This document shows positions 1 through 8,966 of a stretch of DNA of 36,196 nt, one piece after another (position 1 is the stretch's first letter; every line of letters begins with the position of its first letter). The position numbers and the translations under genes were made by a program. Source of the DNA: Mariprofundaceae bacterium (GTDB lineage Bacteria > Pseudomonadota > Zetaproteobacteria > Mariprofundales > Mariprofundaceae); NCBI GenBank assembly GCA_027018935.1, contig JALUXZ010000222.1, positions 1-36,196 on the forward strand, given 5' to 3'. Below the pieces are notes generated by a model. That model saw nothing but the letters and a program-made list of their open reading frames with translations. It did not search any database and was not told the DNA's origin.

Positions 1-140
1 ATGCGTGGATATGCGATTCAAAATTGCCAACACCAAGACGGCAAGCGCAAGTAATAGCAACGCTATTGCTAAGTTTGCCAACGCAGGTGTTGGTGATTTT
101 GGACGCATAGGCACCATTCATTGAGTTGATCAGCGCCTCC
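1..140. repeat. Family A palindromic element, copy A1 (left end outside window)
   Basis: This stretch aligns along its length with the copies at 5334, 5498 and 18832, but begins about 20 bases into the element because the window starts there. It carries the inner palindrome around TAATAGCAACGCTATT and ends with the family's right terminus CAGCGCCTCC. It is followed directly by CTAG, the apparent 4-bp target duplication of this family, and then by family B sequence. It holds no credible gene; the reading frames in it are by-products of the repeat. Confidence 0.8.
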
Positions 141-193
141 CTAGGGGTGAAAAGCACAAGTTTGGCGAAGTACCGAGGTTTTTCGAGGTGCCC
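141..193. repeat. Right part of a family B element (B0), interrupted by A1
   Basis: From CTAGGGGTGAAAAGCAC onward this matches the right third of the complete B element at 14230-14390, including the terminal GAGGTGCCC, and is followed by TATA as in that copy. The intact copy has the same CTAGGGGTG sequence at the equivalent internal position, so A1 appears to have inserted at this CTAG inside an older B element. The left part of B0 would lie outside the window. From 199 to 304 I see only the leader of the next gene. Confidence 0.75.
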
Positions 194-304
194 TATATTT
201 AGTGCCAAATCAAGAAACTTCACCTTGCCTGATAAATACACCTTGAGTAGCGTCCCGCTTCTTTTAGAAAATCTGTTTATTTACTTGTTATATTGGGGAC
301 TACA

Positions 305-1906
305 ATGCTCGAAATTATGCGCAATCAAGCACAATCATGGCTAGCCAAGCTTATTCTTGGCGGTATCGCTCTTTCATTTGGATTGTGGGGCATCGGCGAT
401 TACTTTACAGGCAGCCGTGTTGCTTATGTTGCTGAAGTCGATGGCAAACCAATTAGCGACTTAAGTTTCACACAAACCTATGAGCGCCAACTTAATAGTT
501 ACCGCTCCATGCTGGGACAGCAGTTTTCAAAAGCCCTGGTTGCTCAACTGGGGGTGAAAGACAACACCTTACAAACCATGATTAATCGTCAATTGATGCT
601 TGATGAAGCATCTCGCATGGGGCTCGTTGCCTCTGATGCAGCACTATTGGCTTATGTACAAAACAATCCAACCTTTCAACAGGCTGGCACTTTTGACCCG
701 CAACGTTACCACACATTCACACGCAACATGGGTTTTGCAACCACCCGTGATTATGAAGATGATACCCGTGTCAATCTAATGATTGATGCCCTGCAAAAAG
801 CCATTGTTGATTCAGCTCAAGTCAACGATGCAGAAATTCGCGCTCAATTTGAACGTGAATTTGCACAGCGCACCATTGCCGCAGTGATGATTGAACCAAC
901 AAACCTTCTCAAAGATATTAAAATCGATGATGCCACAGCACGCGCTTGGTATGATAGCCATAAACAAGATTATCACTCCAAACTACAAGTAAAAATCAAC
1001 GCTGTTGAAATCAACCCTGTCGAGCTTGCCAAAGATATTCGCATTGATGAAGCTGATATAGCCGCTGCTTATAAAGCTCGTAAAGCCAACTGGACTAAAG
1101 ATGGTGTCAGTAAACCACTTAGCGAAGTTCATGATGAACTGCTCAAATCATTAACGACTGAGAAAGCCCGCGATGAGGCGTATGAATTATCACAAGATTT
1201 GGATAATGCCTTGGGCATGGAAGATTCACTTCAAGCCGCTGCCAGCAGCCTAAACCTTCCTGTTTATAATGTTGATGCGATTGATGCCACGAAAGCACGT
1301 ACAGACAAGCTTCTTGGCAGTGACCCTGCTTTGATTCAACAAGCTTTCACCATGACCCCAGGTGATAGCGTTGATATTATTGAGCTTGATGATGGGCGTT
1401 TTGTAGCTATTGAAACCTTGCAACGCATTGAACCAGCACCACTAGCATTTAAGGATGTGGCGACTGAAGTATATGCCGATGCCCGCAAATCTGCGGCTGC
1501 AGACAAAGCCCGCGAAGTTGCCGAAACACTGCTTGCAAATACTGGCACGTTAACACCTGATGCGATGGCACAAAAAGGCGGTTATGCAAAATTCCTTTCC
1601 AAGCCTGTGCGCCATAGCGGCATCGGTGATGATGCAAGTTGGCTGACCCCAAGCATTATTGATGCAGCATTCAAAACAGGCGTAAAACAATGGGCTGCTA
1701 AAGCCGTTGCCACATCACGCGGCCTAGCATTGGTTTATGTTACAGAAGCAATCGCAGGTGATGATGCTGTCTTTGCCAAACAAAAAGATGCTATCGCACT
1801 TGAAGCAGCCAAAGCCAAAGGTGCTGTACGTTTTGCTCGTTGGATTTCAACAGTTCGTGATCGCCATGAAATTGTTATTCATAAGAACGTACTTGAAAGC
1901 ATATAA
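305..1906 (+). CDS. ppiD: PpiD-like periplasmic folding chaperone lacking the parvulin domain
   Basis: Predicted inner-membrane-anchored periplasmic chaperone of the SurA/PpiD family, which assists folding of proteins leaving the Sec translocon. Residues about 13-33 form one membrane anchor (KLILGGIALSFGLWGIGDYF). A SurA_N_3-type region follows (VAEVDGKPIS, then the NNPTFQQAGTFDPQRY stretch). Two PpiD linker segments are present (ATARAWYDSHKQDY, EADIAAAYKARKANW). The second runs straight into KPLSEVHDELLKSL, which in E. coli PpiD comes after the parvulin domain. The protein has 533 residues against 623 in E. coli, and the gap is about one parvulin domain, so no prolyl isomerase activity is expected. 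I chose ATG 305 (MLEIM) over the in-frame TTG 293: GGGG lies 6-9 bases upstream of it and MLEIMRNQAQ is a PpiD-like start. The gene stands alone and converges on the kinase gene. It could also be called a generic SurA N-terminal protein. Confidence 0.85.
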   Translation: MLEIMRNQAQSWLAKLILGGIALSFGLWGIGDYFTGSRVAYVAEVDGKPISDLSFTQTYERQLNSYRSMLGQQFSKALVAQLGVKDNTLQTMINRQLMLDEASRMGLVASDAALLAYVQNNPTFQQAGTFDPQRYHTFTRNMGFATTRDYEDDTRVNLMIDALQKAIVDSAQVNDAEIRAQFEREFAQRTIAAVMIEPTNLLKDIKIDDATARAWYDSHKQDYHSKLQVKINAVEINPVELAKDIRIDEADIAAAYKARKANWTKDGVSKPLSEVHDELLKSLTTEKARDEAYELSQDLDNALGMEDSLQAAASSLNLPVYNVDAIDATKARTDKLLGSDPALIQQAFTMTPGDSVDIIELDDGRFVAIETLQRIEPAPLAFKDVATEVYADARKSAAADKAREVAETLLANTGTLTPDAMAQKGGYAKFLSKPVRHSGIGDDASWLTPSIIDAAFKTGVKQWAAKAVATSRGLALVYVTEAIAGDDAVFAKQKDAIALEAAKAKGAVRFARWISTVRDRHEIVIHKNVLESI

Positions 1907-1918
1907 ATAAATCTCTGA

Positions 1919-1950
1919 GCACATAAACGCACTGTGCTGCGTTTATGTGC
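1919..1950. terminator. Hairpin between convergent genes
   Basis: A perfect 13-bp stem GCACATAAACGCA/TGCGTTTATGTGC with a 6-base loop lies 12 bases after the ppiD-like stop and just beyond the end of the kinase gene on the other strand. There is no strong T tract on the plus side; on the minus side the flank is AT-rich. It is placed to end transcription from both directions. Confidence 0.65.
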
Positions 1951-1953
1951 CTC

Positions 1954-4900
1954 TTACGACATTGCCAACACCTTACAAATTGCCTGCGATAATTCGGGAA
2001 TTTGAACAGGCTTTGTGATAACCATCGTGTTTTTCTTTTCATCGCCTTCCAGTTTTACATCACCATGGTCATAACCCGTGACAAGTATAATAGGCACTAA
2101 CGCATTGGTTTGGCGAATTTCCCTAGACATATCCACCCCTCCCATTCTTGGCATAACCACATCAGTGATAACAACAGAAATCTTATCCCCATATTGCTTA
2201 AAGCATTCAAGCCCCTCAATACCATTACATGCTGTAATAACCTTATAACCCAAATCTTCAAGAACTTCCTTCATAGATTGAAGAAGCATCTGTTCATCAT
2301 CAACCAACAAAAGCATTTCACACGCTGAACTTTTCACAACTTGTGAAATAACACTATCGCTGCTCACTTCATCTACATCAATAAGCGGCAAGTAAACTCG
2401 AAACATACTTCCAGAAGAAACCTTGCTATCCACTTCAATCACACCACCGTGTGAGGTGACACTTCCGAAAGCCGAAGACAAACCAAGCCCTGTCCCTTGC
2501 CCCACGGCTTTGGAGGTAAAGAAAGGGTCGAAAATATTTTCCATTATTTCAGGGCTCATGCCATGCCCACTATCGGATATGCTTAATAATGCATATTCAC
2601 CAGGCGTAAGTTCTGGATGTTTGTAGAAAAAAGAAGCCTTAGGACTACATCGCTCTAAGCTTAGAGTAATACATCTTTCGGAGCTTTCAGCAACCGCATC
2701 GCGAGCATTATTCAGCATATTCATCACAACTTGCTGGATTTGACCTGCATCACAATGCACCATCATGTCTGCATCATGAATATGAAGCGATAGATTAATA
2801 CTCTCTTCCACGCCAAACTTTGCAGTCGCGAAGCCTTCTTCAACAATCGCTCCTATCTGCGCAGCCTGTTTATCCTGCGAAAAGTCTTTATGGGAAAATG
2901 CCAATAACTGCTTAACCATTTCTCCAGCCTGTTGAGATATATCAGTGATTGCATCAAGGTAAGGAATGGCTTGAACATCATGTTGCAGCTTCTTTTTTCC
3001 CAAGTATGCCTTACCAACGATGGCTCCCAAAAGGTTGTTGAAGTTATGTGCCACACCGCCGACCAGCACCCCCAAAGCCTGCATTTTCTGAGCCTGCCGA
3101 AATTGTTTCTCCAATGAACGATGCTCAGAAAGATCGCTCACCATACCAATAAAAACTTGTTGTTTATCAATCTCCATAACATTTATAGATAACGCCATAG
3201 GAAATTCCGAACCATCTTTCTTAAGACCCCGAACCTCAATAGAGCCTCCGGTGCCTGCAAGGTTCCCCTGCTCTGTCTGACAATAATGCTGTAAACCTAT
3301 TTGATGCCTTTCTCGATATTTCTCAGGCATTAATATCGTAATATTCTGCTCAAGGACTTCATCTTTGCTATAGCCAAAGATATGTTCAGCGGCTGGATTA
3401 AATGACTTTATCGCGCCTTTTTTATCAATGGTAATAATGCCCTCTAACACATGATTGACCACCGCACTCATATGCGCACTCACGCGCATCAACTCTTCAA
3501 CGATACCATTGAATGAGTTAGCAACGTTTCCTAACTCATCTTTCGCCAACAACTCAACAGGTTTACCAATATCCCCTCTACGCATGCGCTCAGCAGTTTC
3601 ATCCAGCGCACGAATTGTATTAATAACCGACTTATAAAAAGAAGCGAACAAAAACAATAAAATCAATGCCAATAAAACAGCCGCGAGTTTGATATTATAT
3701 TGAAAAACCTTGTTATCAGCGATTTGTTTCTGCAACTGATCTGTAACATATACCATCGAGGTATTATTGAATGCATAGCCTCTTTCAATGGTCTCAGTAG
3801 CCATCTGAAAATATTTAACCGATGTTATCGATAGAGCCTGTTCAGAGTGAAACATCCGCTCCGTTGCAGCAAGAAAATCCTCCACTTGGGCTCTAAATGT
3901 AACAAATAAAATTTTACATGCTTCAAGGTTTTGCGATGCCATAGGCAGCCTGGCCACTCGCTCCAGTGTTTCCAGTTGCGTCTGAATCTGCCCAACCATT
4001 GTAGCAAGCATCAGAAGACCATCTCTCGACATCCTTTTAGCAGTTAAAAAACCCGCCCCCTGACCTCGCAACTGAGCAATATTTTCAAGCAATTTGGGCA
4101 TCACCTCCAACTGCATGGTCAATAGGTTATGTAGCCTAGGCTCTTCTTCAAAAGCGAGTCCACTTTCTTCCCCCACATCACGCATATGATGGATCAGGAA
4201 GTCTATAATTTCCGTGTGAGCCTGCCATTGCTGCAATTGACTCATACCCTGCTTCTTTATCATCGCCCAACGAGAATCTACCTGTGTTGTCCAATGCCTA
4301 GAAATATGCCTTTGTTGCTGACTATGGCGCTGAATCATACGGTGCCGCTCTAGTAAAATCTTGTCAATTTGCGCTGTCTTTTGCTGCAATGCTTGCCTAA
4401 ACATCCCTGAATTGGAAAAACTAGCATTTGTCATACCACGGTGTTCCGCAAAGCTTTTAACCATGGCTTCAGTCAGATCAATATGCTCAATGCCAAGCAT
4501 TTTTAACTGAGCTGCGGCAACATCCTGCTCTGCCTCACGAATTTCGCTCCACATCAAAACACTCAGAGGTATGACAAAAAGCATACTAATAAGAGTAAAT
4601 TTTTGCGGGTATTTGAGTCTATACATCAAGTGTATCCCAGAATACAAAACGAGATTTCCACCTTGAACTTTCTGTTCGCATATGCCCAGCATTGCAATAA
4701 CCAATAATAAAAAAGAAATCGCCGTAAGCATAGAAATAGACGTTAAATATTCATAACCTTCCGGTGCTTCAGGCACCAATATATTCATGCTTATTCCCAG
4801 CAAAGCGAGCAAACCCAAAAGAAGAATCAATGTATGAGTAACAAATCCGAAGTGTCTTATCTTTTTACGAGAGAGCAATAAAAAAAGAATACTACTACTA

Positions 4901-5277
4901 AGTAAAAAACCTGCCGTCGTCGCTGGTGACATACGTCCTGAGTATGGGTTAGATACATCATAAGCATGCGAATCAAGCAGCAGGTTATCAATACCCCATC
5001 GAACAGAAAAAACATCCTGCAATAACGGCAGCATTGCAACCAAAGCAACAAACGCTGATAAAAATCTACAGAGTGAAAAAGCCGTTGCTTCGTTGCGGTT
5101 CAATCGAAAAATAACGACTGCCAACAAGATAAAACACAACGCTGTGTTGAATGTTATATTGGCAATACTTGGAAGTAAGACCGCTAATGCAGCATGGTCA
5201 GTCAGCCAACCAATCAGTACTATAGCACTAATCAATACCACAATCATAACGACTTTGTTTACGAAATCCTTGGTCAT
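1954..5277 (-). CDS. Membrane hybrid sensor histidine kinase with HAMP, PAS and receiver domains
   Basis: A 1107-residue hybrid two-component sensor. Residues 1-243 contain about seven hydrophobic helices. Residues 250-525 form an alpha-helical, presumably periplasmic region with LTEAMVKSFAEHRGMTNASF, which resembles the start of nitrate-sensing (NIT) domains. A further membrane helix lies at about 530-548, then HAMP (545-600), PAS (605-720) and the phosphoacceptor H-box GGVAHNFNNLL with His744. The ATPase domain shows NMLNNARDAV, SDSGHGMS and GQGTGLGLS. A C-terminal receiver (988-1107) has LLLVDDE, phospho-acceptor Asp1039 in VVITDVVMP and Lys1089. The H-box type is that of GGxAHDFNNLL kinases, here with Asn in place of Asp. 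The start ATG is preceded by TTGGAG. No response regulator or obvious target lies beside it, so it appears to be an orphan, and its signal is unknown. The NIT assignment is only a resemblance. Confidence 0.9.
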   Translation of the reverse strand: MTKDFVNKVVMIVVLISAIVLIGWLTDHAALAVLLPSIANITFNTALCFILLAVVIFRLNRNEATAFSLCRFLSAFVALVAMLPLLQDVFSVRWGIDNLLLDSHAYDVSNPYSGRMSPATTAGFLLSSSILFLLLSRKKIRHFGFVTHTLILLLGLLALLGISMNILVPEAPEGYEYLTSISMLTAISFLLLVIAMLGICEQKVQGGNLVLYSGIHLMYRLKYPQKFTLISMLFVIPLSVLMWSEIREAEQDVAAAQLKMLGIEHIDLTEAMVKSFAEHRGMTNASFSNSGMFRQALQQKTAQIDKILLERHRMIQRHSQQQRHISRHWTTQVDSRWAMIKKQGMSQLQQWQAHTEIIDFLIHHMRDVGEESGLAFEEEPRLHNLLTMQLEVMPKLLENIAQLRGQGAGFLTAKRMSRDGLLMLATMVGQIQTQLETLERVARLPMASQNLEACKILFVTFRAQVEDFLAATERMFHSEQALSITSVKYFQMATETIERGYAFNNTSMVYVTDQLQKQIADNKVFQYNIKLAAVLLALILLFLFASFYKSVINTIRALDETAERMRRGDIGKPVELLAKDELGNVANSFNGIVEELMRVSAHMSAVVNHVLEGIITIDKKGAIKSFNPAAEHIFGYSKDEVLEQNITILMPEKYRERHQIGLQHYCQTEQGNLAGTGGSIEVRGLKKDGSEFPMALSINVMEIDKQQVFIGMVSDLSEHRSLEKQFRQAQKMQALGVLVGGVAHNFNNLLGAIVGKAYLGKKKLQHDVQAIPYLDAITDISQQAGEMVKQLLAFSHKDFSQDKQAAQIGAIVEEGFATAKFGVEESINLSLHIHDADMMVHCDAGQIQQVVMNMLNNARDAVAESSERCITLSLERCSPKASFFYKHPELTPGEYALLSISDSGHGMSPEIMENIFDPFFTSKAVGQGTGLGLSSAFGSVTSHGGVIEVDSKVSSGSMFRVYLPLIDVDEVSSDSVISQVVKSSACEMLLLVDDEQMLLQSMKEVLEDLGYKVITACNGIEGLECFKQYGDKISVVITDVVMPRMGGVDMSREIRQTNALVPIILVTGYDHGDVKLEGDEKKNTMVITKPVQIPELSQAICKVLAMS

Positions 5278-5333
5278 TTGCGCTCCAATACTTGGAAGTT
5301 ACAACAGTTGCGCCTTCAAACAAATCAACCTAG

Positions 5334-5493
5334 GAGCTGCTGATTAACTCTGAATAAGTGGATATGCGATTCAAAATCACCAACATCAAGGCAGCAAGCG
5401 CAAGTAATAGCATCGCTATTGCTAAGTTTGCTAACGCAGCTGTTGGTGATTTTGGGCGTATAGACATCATTCATTGAGTTGATCAGCTTCTCC
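5334..5493. repeat. Family A palindromic element, copy A2 (first of a tandem pair)
   Basis: A near-palindrome of 160 bases running from GAGCTGCTGATTAACTC to GAGTTGATCAGCTTCTCC, with the central palindrome AATAGCATCGCTATT. It is preceded by CTAG and separated from the next copy by CTGG. It lies in the 513-bp gap between the kinase and hemE, which holds this pair, about 80 bases of unassigned sequence and the hemE terminator, but no gene. Confidence 0.85.
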
Positions 5494-5497
5494 CTGG

Positions 5498-5657
5498 GAG
5501 CTGCTGATTAACTCTGAATAAGTGGATATGCGATTCAAAAGCACCAACATCAAGGCAGCAGGCGCAAGTAATAGCATCGCTATTGCTAAGTTTGCTAACG
5601 CAGCTGTTGGTGATTTTGGGCGCATAGGCATCATTCATTGAGTTAATCAGCACCTCC
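5498..5657. repeat. Family A palindromic element, copy A3 (second of a tandem pair)
   Basis: This is about 96% identical to A2 by eye, in the same orientation, with a repeat period of 164 bases. It ends CAGCACCTCC and is followed by CTAG, matching the CTAG before A2. The pair therefore looks like one insertion site in which the element was later duplicated, or like two successive insertions. The 72-residue minus-strand reading frame across it is the same spurious frame seen in copy A4. Confidence 0.85.
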
Positions 5658-5740
5658 CTAGCTAACATTGAATTTGCAAAGGCATATAACCACAAAACCA
5701 TAATGGTAAATATCCAACTATACCAGTGACTTTTTTCATT

Positions 5741-5772
5741 AAAAAAAAGCCGCTCAACGAGCAGCTTTTTAA
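5741..5772 (-). terminator. Rho-independent terminator of thiS-thiG-hemE
   Basis: On the minus strand this reads as AAAAAGC(T)GCTC, a GTT loop, GAGC(G)GCTTTTT, then further T residues. It lies 19 bases downstream of the hemE stop. The A and T runs on both sides could also let it work in the opposite direction. Confidence 0.85.
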
Positions 5773-5790
5773 TGTCATCAAAGATACAAA

Positions 5791-6858
5791 TTATCGGTGA
5801 TATTTCACAGACTCCTCGCGCACAGCTTTAAAGAACTCAATGGCATGCTCTGGTGGAACATCTGGCGTGATGCCATGCCCAAGATTAAACACATGACCAT
5901 TACCTGTGCCAAACTTGGCAAGAATATCTTTCACCTCTGCGCGAATACGCTCTGGTTTGGCATACAACATCGTGGGATCCATATTCCCTTGCAAAGCAAC
6001 ACGATCACCCACACGGCGTTTAGCTTCATCAATATCAATTGACCAATCCAAGCCCAATACATCACAGCCTGTATCTGCCATCGCTTCCAACCAGCCCATG
6101 CCACCCTTGGAGTATAAAATAACAGGCACTTTTCGCCCATCATTTTTACGGGTTAATTGCTGCACAATACGTTGCATATATTGCAATGAAAAATCATTGT
6201 AACAGCTTGTATTAAGAATGCCGCCCCATGTATCAAAGATTTGCACTGCTTGCGCACCACTGGCAATTTGACCATTCAAATATGCAGCCACTGAATCCGC
6301 CAACTTTTCAAGCAACAAATGCATCGTTTCAGGCTCATTAAACATCATGGCTTTTACTTTCGAGAAGTTTTTAGAGCCACCACCCTCAACCATATACGTT
6401 GCCAATGTCCACGGACTACCAGCAAAACCAATCAGCGGAACACGTCCATTCAAATCTCTACGAATGGTGCTCACAGCATCCATTACATAACCAAGCTCGC
6501 GGTTTGGGTCATCCAATACTGGTAGTTTTTCTACATCTGCTTTACAAGTAATTGGGTCAGGAAATTTAGGCCCTTCCCCCGTACCAAAGGTTAGTTCCAT
6601 ACCCATTGCTTCAGGTACAACTAAAATATCAGAAAACAAAATCGCAGCATCTGCATCAAGAATATCAATCGGTTGCAATGTCACTTCACTGCACAGTTCA
6701 GGAGAGCGGCATAAATTCAAAAAACCACCTGCTTTGGCACGTGTAGCACGGTATTCCGCTAGATAACGACCTGCCTGACGCATCATCCAAACTGGCGTGC
6801 GCTCTACATCTTGGCGCAAACATGCGCGTAAAAACAAATCATTCTTTAATTCAGTCAT
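5791..6858 (-). CDS. hemE: Uroporphyrinogen decarboxylase HemE
   Basis: Cytoplasmic enzyme that removes the four acetate carboxyl groups of uroporphyrinogen III to give coproporphyrinogen III in heme synthesis. Both family signatures are visible: [18 protein letters not shown] at the N-terminus and [16 protein letters not shown] near residue 140. The C-terminus has the usual [15 protein letters not shown] stretch. At 355 residues it is full length. The ATG at 6858 is preceded by AAGGAAAATAAA, a good ribosome binding site. It is the last gene after thiS-thiG, with 97 bases between thiG and hemE, and ends at a strong terminator. The other heme genes of this window are a separate cluster from 14453. 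Confidence 0.98.
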   Translation of the reverse strand: MTELKNDLFLRACLRQDVERTPVWMMRQAGRYLAEYRATRAKAGGFLNLCRSPELCSEVTLQPIDILDADAAILFSDILVVPEAMGMELTFGTGEGPKFPDPITCKADVEKLPVLDDPNRELGYVMDAVSTIRRDLNGRVPLIGFAGSPWTLATYMVEGGGSKNFSKVKAMMFNEPETMHLLLEKLADSVAAYLNGQIASGAQAVQIFDTWGGILNTSCYNDFSLQYMQRIVQQLTRKNDGRKVPVILYSKGGMGWLEAMADTGCDVLGLDWSIDIDEAKRRVGDRVALQGNMDPTMLYAKPERIRAEVKDILAKFGTGNGHVFNLGHGITPDVPPEHAIEFFKAVREESVKYHR

Positions 6859-6955
6859 TTTATTTTCCTTTTAACCACGGTAGTTATTCAGTACCGCTGT
6901 AATATATAACTATTCAAAACGCTAGAAGGGGAAGTCAGAAGCAAGCTGAGCTTCC

Positions 6956-7732
6956 TTAGTCCCAGATATAACCTTCCGTTGGCGATGATGCCGAAGCAAA
7001 TGCCCTTTTGGGCATACGCCCTGCCAAGTGAGCCAATCTTCCTGCCCGCACGGCATCCCGCATAGCACGCGCCATCATGCACTCATCTTTTGCTTCTGCA
7101 ATGGCAGTGTTAATCAATGCGGCATCCGCACCCAATTCCAAGGCTTTCGCCGCATCCGAAGCTGTACCAATCCCCGCATCCACCACAATCGGCACATTCG
7201 CACGTTCTTTAATCACACGAATATTAAAGGGATTCGCCAAACCACGACCTGAACCAATCGGATTACCCAAAGGCATCACAGCAACACAGCCCACCTCTTC
7301 CAATCGCGTCGCCACAATCGGATCATCATTGGTATAAACCATCACTTCAAAATCTTCTGCAACCAGTGTTTCCGCCGCTTTAATAGTTTCCACAACATTT
7401 GGATATAAAGTTGCTGTATCACCAAGCACTTCCAACTTCACCAAATTCCAACCACCAGCTTCCCGCGCCAAACGCAGCGTACGTACAGCATCCTCAGCAT
7501 TAAAGCAGCCTGCCGTATTGGGTAAAATAGTATATTTTTTCGGATCAATATAATCGAGCAGGTTTTCCTTGCCCATATCTGTAATATTCACACGCCGTAC
7601 AGCCACCGTAATCATCTCAGCTTCCGAGGCTTCGGTTGCCAGCTTGGTTGTTTCAAAATCTTTATATTTTCCTGAGCCTACAATCAAACGTGATGTAAAC
7701 TCATGTGTTCCAACTTTAAATACGTCACTCAT
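6956..7732 (-). CDS. thiG: Thiazole synthase ThiG
   Basis: Forms the thiazole phosphate ring of thiamine from deoxyxylulose phosphate, dehydroglycine and the ThiS thiocarboxylate. The lysine in [11 protein letters not shown] is the expected Schiff-base residue. The phosphate-binding [20 protein letters not shown] and the [12 protein letters not shown] segment are typical of the (beta/alpha)8 fold. I start the gene at MSDVFKVG (7732), seven bases after the thiS stop, rather than at the track's upstream TTG; this gives 258 residues, the usual size. GGGGGATGAG at the end of thiS can serve as the ribosome binding site. The gene is co-transcribed with thiS and probably hemE. No other thiamine genes are in view. 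Confidence 0.97.
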   Translation of the reverse strand: MSDVFKVGTHEFTSRLIVGSGKYKDFETTKLATEASEAEMITVAVRRVNITDMGKENLLDYIDPKKYTILPNTAGCFNAEDAVRTLRLAREAGGWNLVKLEVLGDTATLYPNVVETIKAAETLVAEDFEVMVYTNDDPIVATRLEEVGCVAVMPLGNPIGSGRGLANPFNIRVIKERANVPIVVDAGIGTASDAAKALELGADAALINTAIAEAKDECMMARAMRDAVRAGRLAHLAGRMPKRAFASASSPTEGYIWD

Positions 7733-7739
7733 GCTCTGC

Positions 7740-7937
7740 TCATCCCCCACCAATCATGTGCACCAACTCAATGCGATCATTTTCTTCCAACTGTGTTGCT
7801 GTATATTCACTTTTAGGCACCACTTCCATATTGCGCTCAATGGCAATCATACGCTGTTCCAAACCCAACTCCGCGACTAGATCAGTCAAGTTTGTTGCTA
7901 CCACCTGTGTATTTTCGCCATTTAACTGAATCTGCAT
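7740..7937 (-). CDS. thiS: Sulfur carrier protein ThiS
   Basis: A 65-residue ubiquitin-fold sulfur carrier for thiazole synthesis. It begins MQIQLNGE and ends in the required Gly-Gly (HMIGGG), where the C-terminal carboxylate is converted to a thiocarboxylate. It lies directly upstream of thiG, its functional partner. The 117 bases upstream, toward the divergent TPR gene, are AT-rich, but I do not see the conserved pieces of a TPP riboswitch there. Confidence 0.95.
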   Translation of the reverse strand: MQIQLNGENTQVVATNLTDLVAELGLEQRMIAIERNMEVVPKSEYTATQLEENDRIELVHMIGGG

Positions 7938-8054
7938 AAAACCATGCCTTTTTTATGTTTTCTTTAATAATAACACGTTATTTCGACAGAAAATGAGCAA
8001 AAACCGCCATCTTACAATTTGACCCAACCATCGATACCCCGTAGATTGTCACGC

Positions 8055-8489
8055 ATGCTAGCAGCAAGCACAGCTTCACCCAACCCAAGCGTAAAAATAA
8101 CTCCCAAACCTGAAAATTGGTCGGGTGTTGCTCAGGGTTTTATCGCTGCGAAAGAAGCCTTTCAAACACGTTCTTTACAAGAAGCTGAAGATATTTTATT
8201 GGAAATTTTAGAGTTTGCTCCCGCTGAACCCAAGGCTTGGGCATGGCTTGGGCATATCCAGCAATCACAGGGACAAGAAAAAAAAGCAGACCAACACTTC
8301 CAAAAAGCCAAGTCTCTTATTGCAAAAAAACATAACCAACAGCCTGAAGAAGCAAGTTCATTACCTTTAGCACGCATATTATGGAAGCAGGGCGAACATC
8401 AATCGGCTCGCTCTATGCTGGCAGTGTTGTTATCCGCAAAACCAGAAGATGAAGTATTACTACAATTATCCGCAGCATGGGAGGAATAA
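8055..8489 (+). CDS. Small tetratricopeptide-repeat protein
   Basis: A 144-residue protein with TPR-like helices ([50 protein letters not shown] and a second, shorter set from about residue 95). The basic, Ser/Ala-rich N-terminus ([19 protein letters not shown]) has no clear signal peptide, so I expect it in the cytoplasm, as an adaptor of unknown partner. The track start is a TTG at 8019; I prefer the ATG at 8055, but neither has a convincing ribosome binding site. The stop lies two bases before the aroQ ATG, and the aroQ ribosome binding site is inside this gene, so the two are probably translationally coupled. I cannot assign a specific function. Confidence 0.75.
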   Translation: MLAASTASPNPSVKITPKPENWSGVAQGFIAAKEAFQTRSLQEAEDILLEILEFAPAEPKAWAWLGHIQQSQGQEKKADQHFQKAKSLIAKKHNQQPEEASSLPLARILWKQGEHQSARSMLAVLLSAKPEDEVLLQLSAAWEE

Positions 8490-8491
8490 AC

Positions 8492-8941
8492 ATGGCGCAA
8501 CTAAAGATCCTCGTACTGCATGGTCCAAACCTAAATCTTTTGGGTACACGTGAGCCAGAAACCTATGGCTCACAAACGCTGGCAGATATTAATGCCGAAT
8601 TGATAGATTTAGGAGAATCTCTCGGAGCAGAGCTATCCACTTACCAAAGCAATCATGAGGGTGAACTAATTGATCGCCTGCATCTAGCTGGAAGTAATGC
8701 TTTTGACGGTATCATTATCAACCCCGCCGCTTATACGCATACCAGCGTTGCACTACGGGATGCTTTGCTGGCTATCGACCTGCCATTTATCGAAGTTCAC
8801 CTGTCCAATGTCCATCAACGCGAAGCCTTTCGTCATCAATCTTTTTTGTCGGATGTCGCAAGCGGTATTATTGCAGGTTTCGGAAGCACGTCTTACACAC
8901 TCGCACTACGCGGGTTGGTCTCACAACTACAAAATAAATAA
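8492..8941 (+). CDS. aroQ: Type II 3-dehydroquinate dehydratase AroQ
   Basis: Third step of the shikimate pathway: dehydration of 3-dehydroquinate to 3-dehydroshikimate. It has the type II signature [17 protein letters not shown] at the N-terminus, [16 protein letters not shown] in the middle and [16 protein letters not shown] with the catalytic His. At 149 residues it is the family size. The true start is ATG 8492 (MAQLKIL) with GGGAGGAA just upstream, not the track's 8477. It precedes accB and accC, a widespread proteobacterial order. Confidence 0.97.
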   Translation: MAQLKILVLHGPNLNLLGTREPETYGSQTLADINAELIDLGESLGAELSTYQSNHEGELIDRLHLAGSNAFDGIIINPAAYTHTSVALRDALLAIDLPFIEVHLSNVHQREAFRHQSFLSDVASGIIAGFGSTSYTLALRGLVSQLQNK

Positions 8942-8966
8942 CCCTAACATGAAGAAGGAGTTTACC

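Noticed and set aside
126-344. 72-residue plus-strand frame before the ppiD-like gene
   Set aside because: It starts at a TTG inside repeat A1, runs through B0 and overlaps the real gene; no ribosome binding site or protein-like composition.
5483-5701. Minus-strand frame across A3 with a peptide similar to the one across A4 (18791-18988)
   Set aside because: The similarity follows from the repeat itself. The frames are not bounded by ribosome binding sites, differ at both ends and run out into unrelated flanks.
7938-8054. TPP riboswitch before thiS
   Set aside because: I looked on the minus strand for the conserved THI-box pieces and found only AT-rich sequence without them.
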